Assembly (NCBI GenBank): GCA_031256115.1
Contig: JAIRRF010000165.1
Location: 1 to 6,176 of the forward strand
DNA length: 6,176 nt
DNA from: Treponema sp.
GTDB lineage: Bacteria > Spirochaetota > Spirochaetia > Treponematales > Breznakiellaceae
Direction: 5' to 3'
Shown here: one piece after another, positions 1 to 4,732 of the stretch
Layout: each line of letters begins with the position of its first letter
Position numbering within the stretch: position 1 is the first letter of the stretch
Translations under genes and position numbers: made by a program
The notes under the pieces: model-generated
Database searches by the model: none
What the model saw: only the letters and a program-made list of their open reading frames with translations
What the model was told of the DNA's origin: nothing

Positions 1-21
1 GAGGTATCGGTGTGTTTAAAT

Positions 22-49
22 CGTGCCATAGTAATAATATTCTATCACG
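22..49. repeat. imperfect hairpin with two unpaired bases
   Basis: CGTG(CC)ATAG at 22-31 can pair with CTATCACG at 42-49, leaving an unpaired CC on one arm and a 10-nt AT-rich loop. Hairpins with unpaired bases on one arm are typical of integron attC sites. No matching outer arms are visible in the window, so its role is open. Confidence 0.3.
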
Positions 50-81
50 GGTTATTAATAATTACAAACTTTTTCTCTATT

Positions 82-130
82 GTTATGTGCAACTGTATAT
101 TTTCGACAGATTCAACAGGACGTTATGTGC
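82..130 (+). repeat. paired GTTATGTGC core-like repeats
   Basis: GTTATGTGC occurs at 82-90 and again at 122-130, and a related GTTATGCG lies beyond the next gene at 1291-1298. Both early copies are followed by a similar AAC-T..GTATA string (91-99 and 140-150), so this looks like a short repeated unit. Integron core sites have the form GTTRRRY; GTTATGY departs at one position. The link to an integron is inference, since no integrase gene or attI is in the window. Confidence 0.4.
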
Positions 131-139
131 CATTTGCGC

Positions 140-159
140 AACTATTGTATAAAACGCTT
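140..159 (+). repeat. 20-bp direct repeat, left copy
   Basis: The 20 bases from 140 (AACTATTGTATAAAACGCTT) recur at 1121-1140 with one mismatch (A to G at repeat position 15). The two copies bracket the binding-protein gene and its promoter. They may mark a duplication, an insertion or a recombination footprint. Confidence 0.7.
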
Positions 160-174
160 TTGCATTTCTATGGG

Positions 175-203
175 TTGTAAAAACAGCTAAAAAATGATAA
201 AAT
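175..203 (+). promoter_or_regulatory. candidate promoter of the binding-protein gene
   Basis: TTGTAA (175-180) and TAAAAT (198-203) are separated by 17 nt and lie 30 nt before the start codon. The surroundings are very AT-rich, so other -10 choices such as TATAAA at 203-208 are possible. If right, the gene carries its own promoter within the segment bracketed by the 20-bp repeats. Confidence 0.35.
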
Positions 204-233
204 ATAAAAAACTGATTAATTTAGGAGGCACTA

Positions 234-1118
234 ATGAAAAAAACAGTTTTCTTAATAGCATTTTTGGTCTTCTTTGGTATTTTTGTAGGCTGTACAAACA
301 AAAAACCTGACATTGTGATAGGTACAGATGGCTATACAGAACAACTTATTTTAGGACAGATGATCAAACTGCTAATTGAAGACAATACGAAATTAAACGC
401 TTCTTGTATGAATAATTTAGCGTATGATGTACTTTTTGCGGATATTAAAACAGGAGTAGTTGATGTATATGTAGAATATACTGGAACTTTTTTCGGTAAT
501 CATCATATATATTCCACTATTAGGGAAGACATGGGAGTATATGATCTAAATAAAAGAGTTTTGGAAGAACGATATAATATACTAATGCTGGAACCTCTTG
601 GTTTTAATAATACCTACGCTATAGCAGTAAGAGCTGATGTCGCAGCGGAGTATAGTTTAAAAACAATTTCTGATCTGGCAAAAGTTTCATCTAATTTTAT
701 TTTTGGCGGTACTGATGCATTCCACAGCAGGTATGATGGGCTCGCAAACTTAAAAAGAATATACGACTTGAAATATAAAGAGGAAAAATCAATGGGTTGG
801 ATTGAACGCTATTTTGCCATTGATAACAATGAAATTCAAGTGTGTAGTTCATTTTCAACTGACGGAATGTTATTGGAACATAACCTTGTAGTGCTTGAAG
901 ATGATAAACACTTTTTTCCCCCATATCATGCTGTAATCATTATTCGTAATGAGACAACAGAAAAATACCCAGAACTGCTAGACATTCTGAATAAACTTTC
1001 TGGCAAACTGTCAGATGATATAATGATTGGACTTAATTATTGTGTTGATGTTCAAGGGGAAACCCCAATATCTGTAGCGGAAGATTTCCTAAAAACTGAT
1101 GGCTTAATTAGAAAATAA
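234..1118 (+). CDS. glycine betaine/choline-type ABC transporter substrate-binding lipoprotein
   Basis: This 294-residue protein is an extracytoplasmic solute-binding lipoprotein of the OpuAC family (OpuBC/OpuCC/OsmF-like), which captures quaternary ammonium osmolytes for an ABC importer. Residues 1-20 are a lipoprotein signal: KK, a hydrophobic stretch, then the lipobox FVGC with Cys20. Family signatures follow in order: IGTDGYTEQLILGQM at 29-43 (compare GSKNFTEQ in OpuBC), DVYVEYTGT at 77-85, and LEDDKHFFPPYHA at 221-233 near the C-terminus. Length is normal. AGGAGG at 223-228, 5 nt before ATG, supports the start. No permease or ATPase gene is in the window, so it is an orphan component here. 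It is far richer in A+T than the downstream genes (sampled line 541-600 is about 30% GC, against about 62% at 3001-3060) and lies between direct repeats, suggesting a separate origin. Ligand choice among betaine, choline and related compounds cannot be read by eye. Confidence 0.9.
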   Translation: MKKTVFLIAFLVFFGIFVGCTNKKPDIVIGTDGYTEQLILGQMIKLLIEDNTKLNASCMNNLAYDVLFADIKTGVVDVYVEYTGTFFGNHHIYSTIREDMGVYDLNKRVLEERYNILMLEPLGFNNTYAIAVRADVAAEYSLKTISDLAKVSSNFIFGGTDAFHSRYDGLANLKRIYDLKYKEEKSMGWIERYFAIDNNEIQVCSSFSTDGMLLEHNLVVLEDDKHFFPPYHAVIIIRNETTEKYPELLDILNKLSGKLSDDIMIGLNYCVDVQGETPISVAEDFLKTDGLIRK

Positions 1119-1120
1119 AA

Positions 1121-1140
1121 AACTATTGTATAAAGCGCTT
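1121..1140 (+). repeat. 20-bp direct repeat, right copy
   Basis: This copy begins 2 nt after the stop codon of the binding-protein gene and matches 140-159 at 19 of 20 positions. From here the sequence changes sharply from AT-rich coding DNA to GC-richer structured DNA. Confidence 0.7.
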
Positions 1141-1157
1141 CGCCGCCTGATACGTGG

Positions 1158-1389
1158 CGTGGCTCGGGGTTCCGGCTTGCCAGGTCATGACTACGCCATT
1201 CCCGCGCAAACCTCCACCCACATTTTTGCGACCCTGCAAAACCTTGCGGTTTTGCTTATTCGGGCTGCAAAAACATCGCCAACCTTGAACGTTATGCGAA
1301 ATGAGCAGGTATGCCCCAAAAATGTCCTGATTCTTACTCCCTCCTTCCTCCATTGCTTTAGGTGGCACAGGAACCTCAACCGAGCCACG
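1158..1389. repeat. interrupted inverted repeat
   Basis: CGTGGCTCGGGGTTCC (1158-1173) reads, on the other strand, as GGAACC-CCGAGCCACG. At 1370-1389 the same 16 bases appear on the plus strand with a 4-base TCAA insertion after GGAACC. A weaker TGGCA match extends the arms. The arms enclose the attC-like site, and the right arm runs into the double-hairpin element at 1378-1423. Confidence 0.5.
1203..1298 (+). repeat. attC-like folded recombination site
   Basis: Nested imperfect arms are visible. CGCAAAC (1205-1211) pairs with GTTATGCG (1291-1298), leaving one extra base. TTTTTGC (1223-1229) pairs with GCAAAAA (1267-1273), and CCC (1232-1234) with GGG (1262-1264). The centre holds a perfect 8-bp hairpin, GCAAAACC-TTGC-GGTTTTGC (1236-1255). 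Outer and inner boxes split by unpaired bases, a length near 95 bp and a GTTATGC-type 3' core are the architecture of integron attC sites. The position just after a gene fits a cassette. No integrase is present, and a strict GTTRRRY core is not met. Confidence 0.4.
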
Positions 1390-1423
1390 CAGTGGCGTCG
1401 CATCAACGATGCGCGGTTCCCCT
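1378..1423 (+). repeat. palindromic EGSP-type repeat, non-coding copy
   Basis: AACCG (1378-1382) pairs with CGGTT (1414-1418) and encloses two perfect hairpins: GCCAC-GCA-GTGGC (1384-1396) and CGCATC-AAC-GATGCG (1399-1413). It starts ACCGAGCC and ends GGTTCCCCT, as does the copy inside the MoaD-like gene at 4379-4408, but carries an extra hairpin. From ACCGAG to CCCCT it is 45 nt, a multiple of three. The frame equivalent to the gene-borne copies is open from 1331 to 1525. Confidence 0.6.
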
Positions 1424-1596
1424 CTTGATGCCGATTTTTACCCCTGTTTCATGTCGAATTTTCAATGTTTCGTGCAGAAAGCGGTTTTTGGCGGCAAAAA
1501 TGTGGTTTTGTTAACGAATGAACAATGAAAAATGAAGAATAAAAAAAGCCTTCGGACAACGATTTTTTCCATATATTTCCCCTGGTGGACGTTTTG

Positions 1597-1625
1597 ATGA
1601 CAGGCACTAATTTTTACGGTATAGT
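1597..1625 (+). promoter_or_regulatory. hicBA promoter
   Basis: ATGACA (1597-1602) and TATAGT (1620-1625) are spaced 17 nt, each one base off the consensus. The predicted transcription start near 1632 falls within the AGGAGG ribosome binding site (1631-1636), so the mRNA leader would be only about 11 nt. Such a promoter could easily be blocked by a repressor bound near the start codon. Confidence 0.5.
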
Positions 1626-1642
1626 ACAACAGGAGGCTAGGT

Positions 1643-1858
1643 ATGGAATTGCACTATACCTATTGGCAGGAGAAAGACGGCTGGTTCCTTGGATATTTAA
1701 ACGATTACCCCAGCCATTGGACACAGGGGAAAACCATCAAGGAATTGGAAGAAATGCTTGCCGATTTATATGAACTAGGACCTGCCGCCGAGCGAATGCC
1801 AATGAGCGAAGGTTCCCCTCCGGTACAAGAAGAACAACCAGAAACGACTCCGGAATGA
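1643..1858 (+). CDS. hicB: HicB-family antitoxin, short form
   Basis: This 71-residue protein matches the HicB (UPF0150) antitoxin fold: YTYWQEKDGWFLGYLNDYP at 5-23, then the characteristic TQGKTIKELEEMLADLYE at 27-44. HicB binds and neutralises the partner HicA mRNA interferase in the cytoplasm. AGGAGG at 1631-1636, 6 nt before ATG, supports this start; an upstream in-frame extension lacks a ribosome site. No ribbon-helix-helix or helix-turn-helix domain follows the core, so autoregulation, if any, needs another route. The tail (residues 49-59, AERMPMSEGSP) is encoded by a copy of a repeat also found in the MoaD-like gene, followed by an acidic, disordered-looking end. The stop overlaps the next gene in ATGA, indicating one transcript and translational coupling. 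Family assignment is firm; activity is untested. Confidence 0.85.
   Translation: MELHYTYWQEKDGWFLGYLNDYPSHWTQGKTIKELEEMLADLYELGPAAERMPMSEGSPPVQEEQPETTPE
1787..1819 (+). repeat. EGSP-type repeat inside hicB
   Basis: GCGAAGGTTCCCCT (1806-1819) is identical to part of the repeat in the MoaD-like gene (4395-4408). Upstream, GCCGAGCGAATGCC aligns loosely with its ACCGAGCC start, although the perfect hairpin is replaced by other sequence. The 33-nt copy is in frame: GAG codes Glu50, and GAA GGT TCC CCT codes E56-G57-S58-P59, the same frame and residues as in the other gene. Confidence 0.55.
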
Positions 1859-2061
1859 AAAAATGGAACTCTTTCCATAATCCCTGCATGAAAAGAGGAG
1901 TGTTACTTAAAAGACTTCAAGCCCAGGGTTGTATTTTCGTTAAGCATGGAAAAAAGCACGATGTATATAAGAACCCTCGAACAGGTACCGAGGATCGAGT
2001 TCCTCGTCATAGTGAAATAAATGAAAAATTAGCTAACCATATTATCAAGAATCTTTCTTAA
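1855..2061 (+). CDS. hicA: HicA-family mRNA interferase toxin
   Basis: HicA toxins are small double-stranded-RNA-binding-fold ribonucleases that cleave mRNA until bound by HicB. The family pattern is clear: KRGVLLKRLQAQGCIFVKHGKKHDVY, then P-x-TG and VPRHSEINEKLANHIIKNL. The catalytic histidine is most likely the one in GKKH. The ATG at 1855 overlaps the hicB stop (ATGA) and gives 68 residues. An internal ATG at 1888 gives 57 residues starting MKRGVLLKRL, which matches usual HicA N-termini and places the catalytic His at residue 24. Neither start has a visible ribosome binding site, so coupling from hicB is likely. I keep 1855 because of the overlap but regard 1888 as a serious alternative. 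The gene looks intact, with no frameshift. Confidence 0.85.
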   Translation: MKKWNSFHNPCMKRGVLLKRLQAQGCIFVKHGKKHDVYKNPRTGTEDRVPRHSEINEKLANHIIKNLS

Positions 2062-2200
2062 TATATTTCCGTACCGGCGTGTGTACTGTTATAATATAAT
2101 TCATCAGGGCAAATATCCTGCCCATACAGCCATTCAATGCTTAATCCGGCAGGTTTTACATCGATGGCTCTTGGGCGCATACAATCACCGTAAACGGCAT
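2058..2200 (-). pseudogene. possible degenerate small minus-strand gene
   Basis: On the minus strand a TATAAT box (2222-2217), a strong GAGGAGG (2211-2205) and an ATG (2200-2198) stand in good order, but that frame stops after 14 codons. One base out of frame, from the ATG at 2180-2178, 40 codons run to 2058, reading MRPRAIDVKPAGLSIEW and onward. The start loosely recalls DUF971/GBBH-like domains (P..I.V...L.I.W..G), but the usual LR..CPC part is absent. Either a frameshift and decay removed a small gene, or the signals are chance. It converges on hicA and overlaps its stop codon. Low confidence. Confidence 0.2.
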
Positions 2201-2454
2201 TAATCCTCCTCTTTGTATTATACCACGATTTAACTGGGATCCATAAGTTTAACCAACGGCTTGTGCTCTTATTCAGAAAAACTGCCCATAAAGCATAGAT
2301 GAGGTGTAATAACTCCAGGAAAATACCCTCTTTGAAGATATTATGGTTCGGATTTGCTCTATGGGCAGATTTCTGCGTTTTTTCTTGCAAATTCCTTTAG
2401 CCATGTTATCATCAAGGTATAATTATCTTAATTAAGATAGAGGAGAAACAAAAT
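2062..2454. other. 393-bp intergenic region before the oxidoreductase operon
   Basis: No plus-strand gene is visible, and no clear terminator follows hicA. The stretch contains a hairpin GGGCA-7nt-TGCCC (2107-2123), three copies of CTGCCCATA (2118-2126 and 2282-2290 plus, 2360-2368 minus), a possible minus-strand gene remnant (2058-2200), a CGCATACAAT string shared with the elements around the FIST gene (2176-2185), and the promoter/operator of the next gene at its right end. Confidence 0.6.
2418..2439 (+). promoter_or_regulatory. oxidoreductase operon promoter with palindromic operator
   Basis: A perfect -10 box TATAAT (2418-2423) is followed at once by TATCTTAATTAAGATA (2424-2439), a 16-bp perfect palindrome. 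The -35 region is weak (CTTTAG at 2395-2400 at 17-nt spacing). The palindrome's centre coincides with the expected transcription start near 2430, and the ribosome site begins at 2441. A dimeric repressor bound here would block initiation. The regulator is not in the window; a MarR- or ArsR-like protein is only a guess from the AT-rich symmetric form. Confidence 0.55.
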
Positions 2455-4305
2455 ATGAATGGATACTGGAAAAAACTATTACGGGTTAACCTTTCCGACA
2501 GCAGCTTTAAGGTAGAAGAAATTGATGAAAAATCAATAAAACTGCTTTTAGGCGGAGCTGCCCTGGCAGCAAAATATCTATTGGAGGAACTTCCGCCCAA
2601 GATCGACCCGCTTTCGCCGGAAAACAAGATAATTTTCGCCCTGGGCTTTATGCAGGCGGTAAATTATCCCGGTAACGCCAAGTGGAGCGTGATCACTAAA
2701 AGCCCGCTGACCGGCTCCTTCATGGATTCGGCTGGAACAGGTGCTTGGGCACCGCAGCTTAAAAAAGCCGGATACGACATGCTTATTATCGAAGGCAAAG
2801 CCCCAAAACCGGTATATTTGTACATTAATGACGATACGGTCGAGTTTAAAAGCGCCGGGGCAGTCTGGGGAAAAGACTCTGTTGAGACAGGCGCCGTAAT
2901 AAAAGAAGAATTGGGCGACAAACGCATCAACACCCTGAACATTGGCCCCGCGGGAGAAATTTTAAATCCCATTGCCTGTATAACCTGCGACGGCCATTCA
3001 TTTGCCGGAAGAGGCGGCGCCGGTGCGGTTATGGGCTCCAAGAACCTGAAAGCCATCGCTGTCTGGGGCACAAAACAAGTACCGGTGGCGGAAGAAGAAA
3101 AGGCCAAGGAACAGGCAAAGGAGCTTTTTAAGGCGCTTCATGAAGCCTCCAAAGGCGGCGGCGGCACCCCGGATGTTATGGTGCCCCTGGAAGCCCTGGG
3201 TGACGTACCCATACGGTATTGGCGCGGTGATGTCTGGCACGAAGGTGCAAAAATGATAGGTACTCCCCGCTATACGGAATTCCTGAAGGTAAAACCTCTG
3301 CCTTGCCAAAACTGCCCCGTGGGCTGCCACAGGCATATCCATGTAACCCTGCCCGATGGTTCGATCCTGGAAGGAAACGGCCCGGAATACGAAACCCTCG
3401 GTATGTTCGGCTCGGGCCTCTGTATCGACGATCTTACGGAGATCTCCGTTGCCAATGACAAATGCAACCGTGCCGGGGTAGATACCATTTCCGTAGGCTC
3501 ATTTGTCGGCTTTATCATCGAATGTTACGAAAGCGGCTTTATCTCGGCAGATGAAATCGGCATGGTCCCCAAATGGAGTGACGGAGCAACCCTGCAATTC
3601 CTATGCGACAAGATACTCAAGCTGGAAGGTGTTGGGAAACTGTTCAAGAAAGGTATACTCGGTGCGATTGAAGCAATCGGCAAGGATTCTGCGGCGGTGG
3701 CGGTCCAGGTCAAGGGTCTCGATCAGCCGGCCCATGATCCAAGGGCTGTTTTCGGTTTGGCGGTAAACTATGCTACAAGCCCCCGGGGCGCCTGCCATGA
3801 ACGCGGCAATCCCCAGGCCAGCGCCCTGGGTCTTTTCTACCCGGACTGCGAAATGACCGGGCCCCCGGACAGATTCTCCGAAGACGAAGCCGGTTATTGC
3901 GCCTTCATGTACCAGAATACCAGTATGCTGTACAACAACCTGACCCTCTGTAAGTTTATGGTGAACATTGGCGGCTTAACCATTACGGATATTGCTAAAG
4001 GATTTGAGTATGCCACGGGTATTAAGTACAGCAATTTGGAACTCCTGGAAACTGCCAAGCGCGGTATTGCATTGCAGCGACTCATTAATGTACGGGACGG
4101 AATCACCAGGGCAAACGACACCTTACCGCCTAAAATGCGTCAGGCGGCAATAATCGGCGGCAGGGCAGGTAAAGCGCCTGTGAATTTTGACAAAATGCTC
4201 ATGGATTACTACAAACTGCGCGGCTGGAACGATTCCGGCATTCCCACGGCGGAATCTCTGAAAAATCTCGGTTTGGACGACTATATAAAGTACATACCGG
4301 CATGA
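2455..4305 (+). CDS. aldehyde:ferredoxin oxidoreductase family tungsten/molybdenum enzyme
   Basis: This 616-residue cytoplasmic enzyme belongs to the AOR family, whose classical members oxidise aldehydes to acids with ferredoxin using a bis-pyranopterin tungsten centre and one [4Fe-4S] cluster. AGGAG at 2441-2445 supports the start. The N-terminal AOR domain (about 1-205) includes NYPGNAKWSVITKSPLTGSF (70-89) and AGRGGAGAVMGSKNLKAI (184-201). Cluster ligands are C284, C287 and C291 (CQNCPVGC) plus C499 (LCKF), matching the C-x2-C-x3-C plus distant Cys pattern. Glu311/Glu313 in GPEYE and His448 in RGACH fit the active-site acid and histidine of the Pyrococcus enzyme. Unusually, by eye, the Asp that opens each pterin-contact motif (DxxGLD and DxxGLC) is Asn: N338-RAGV-D343 and N494-NLTL-C499. 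It may thus be a divergent subgroup with unknown substrate. The MoaD-like gene follows after 19 nt. Confidence 0.92.
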   Translation: MNGYWKKLLRVNLSDSSFKVEEIDEKSIKLLLGGAALAAKYLLEELPPKIDPLSPENKIIFALGFMQAVNYPGNAKWSVITKSPLTGSFMDSAGTGAWAPQLKKAGYDMLIIEGKAPKPVYLYINDDTVEFKSAGAVWGKDSVETGAVIKEELGDKRINTLNIGPAGEILNPIACITCDGHSFAGRGGAGAVMGSKNLKAIAVWGTKQVPVAEEEKAKEQAKELFKALHEASKGGGGTPDVMVPLEALGDVPIRYWRGDVWHEGAKMIGTPRYTEFLKVKPLPCQNCPVGCHRHIHVTLPDGSILEGNGPEYETLGMFGSGLCIDDLTEISVANDKCNRAGVDTISVGSFVGFIIECYESGFISADEIGMVPKWSDGATLQFLCDKILKLEGVGKLFKKGILGAIEAIGKDSAAVAVQVKGLDQPAHDPRAVFGLAVNYATSPRGACHERGNPQASALGLFYPDCEMTGPPDRFSEDEAGYCAFMYQNTSMLYNNLTLCKFMVNIGGLTITDIAKGFEYATGIKYSNLELLETAKRGIALQRLINVRDGITRANDTLPPKMRQAAIIGGRAGKAPVNFDKMLMDYYKLRGWNDSGIPTAESLKNLGLDDYIKYIPA

Positions 4306-4324
4306 GTGTATCAAGGATGCTTAT

Positions 4325-4621
4325 ATGATTCAGGTTAAATTAACCGGGGAGTTTATTAAGCTTGTACCGGTATCTACCACCGAGCCGCAAAGCGGCGAAG
4401 GTTCCCCTCTGGCTGAAAACAACGCAGCATCTGCGAAAAGCGGCGTTTTTGACATGGAATATGAATCCGGTATGACGATTTCTCAGCTTGTAGCGCGCCT
4501 GGGCGTTAAGGAGCGCGGAATAAAATATACTATAATGGTAAACAATTCCAGGAAACCGGAAGATTATGAGCTTTGTGACTCAGATTCTGTATTAATCATA
4601 CCGCTTTTGGCTGGCGGGTAA
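4325..4621 (+). CDS. MoaD/ThiS-like sulfur-carrier protein, AOR-associated, with in-frame repeat insert
   Basis: This 98-residue ubiquitin-fold protein ends PLLAGG, the C-terminal Gly-Gly that is adenylated and thiocarboxylated in MoaD/ThiS carriers. MoaD delivers sulfur to the pterin dithiolene of Mo/W cofactors, and paralogues next to AOR genes are common, so cofactor maturation for the upstream enzyme is the likely role. AAGGA at 4313-4317, 7 nt before ATG, and a 19-nt gap from the preceding stop indicate one operon. The first strand (MIQVKLTGEFIKLV) is normal, as are MEYESGMTISQLVARLGV (44-61) and the C-terminal part. Between them, roughly residues 17-42 are an extra loop (TTEPQSGEGSPLAENNAAS...), making the protein longer than the usual 75-85 residues. 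Part of that loop is encoded by the palindromic repeat at 4379-4408. The insertion lies between two beta strands, where a loop could be tolerated. Confidence 0.85.
   Translation: MIQVKLTGEFIKLVPVSTTEPQSGEGSPLAENNAASAKSGVFDMEYESGMTISQLVARLGVKERGIKYTIMVNNSRKPEDYELCDSDSVLIIPLLAGG
4379..4408 (+). repeat. palindromic EGSP-type repeat inside the MoaD-like gene
   Basis: This 30-nt copy consists of ACCGA, a perfect hairpin GCCGC-AAA-GCGGC (4384-4396), then GAAGGTTCCCCT. It encodes TEPQSGEGSP (residues 19-28) in frame with no disruption. It shares both ends with the non-coding copy at 1379-1423 and its right half with hicB (1806-1819). Confidence 0.65.
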
Positions 4622-4706
4622 TCAACAACCCCGCCCTAAAGGCGGGGTATGTTGTTTGGGTAAGGTATTTGCCTCGGGGTTTACCAGTAAACCCCTCGCA
4701 TACAAT
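4619..4706 (+). repeat. two-hairpin intergenic element, copy A
   Basis: The element begins TAATCAACAACCC (4619-4631), overlapping the stop codon of the MoaD-like gene, and ends TCGCATACAAT (4696-4706). Inside are two perfect hairpins: CCCCGCC-CTAAA-GGCGGGG (4629-4647) and GGGGTTTA-CCAG-TAAACCCC (4676-4695). Both termini recur, inverted, at 5946-6016. Neither hairpin is followed by a T-run, so it is a poor intrinsic terminator but could stabilise or attenuate the operon transcript before the FIST gene. The form resembles small non-autonomous palindromic elements. Confidence 0.55.
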
Positions 4707-4732
4707 AAAAAAAACAAAGTAAGGAGAGAATA

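Larger units (their letters stand above)
1119..1584. other. non-coding structured repeat region between the binding protein and hicBA
   Basis: About 520 bases up to hicB carry no convincing gene. Open frames exist on both strands (for example 1126-1428 plus and 1123-1368 minus), but they overlap extensively, lack ribosome binding sites and show no domain. The stretch holds an attC-like site (1203-1298), an interrupted inverted repeat (1158-1173 against 1370-1389), a double-hairpin element (1378-1423) and a short run of degenerate AATGA units (1517-1540). It is best read as accumulated repeat or cassette-junction DNA. Confidence 0.6.

Noticed and set aside
1236..1255. Hairpin as a terminator for the binding-protein gene
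   Set aside because: It lies 118 nt after the stop codon and is followed by TTATTCGGG, not a T-run; its arms fit better as the centre of a longer folded site.
1126..1428. 100-codon plus-strand open frame, with antisense frames of 81 and 71 codons
   Set aside because: No ribosome binding site, no recognisable domain, and the frames run straight through the attC-like and inverted-repeat structures. Open frames on both strands reflect GC-rich repeat DNA.
1517..1540. Tandem repeat or CRISPR-like array (AATGA units)
   Set aside because: Only three or four degenerate units with no constant spacing; probably simple AT-rich sequence. No CRISPR array was seen anywhere in the window.
1585..1773. 62-codon plus-strand open frame overlapping hicB in another frame
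   Set aside because: It covers the hicBA promoter and the start of the well-supported hicB gene; no ribosome site and no family resemblance.
2664..4314. Several long open frames antisense to, or out of frame within, the oxidoreductase gene
   Set aside because: They are shadows of a GC-richer coding region; the plus-strand protein has clear family motifs along its entire length.
4629..4647. Intrinsic terminator between the MoaD-like and FIST genes
   Set aside because: The 7-bp GC stem is perfect but is followed by TATGTTGTTTGGG rather than a T-run, so efficient termination is not supported; kept as part of the repeat element.
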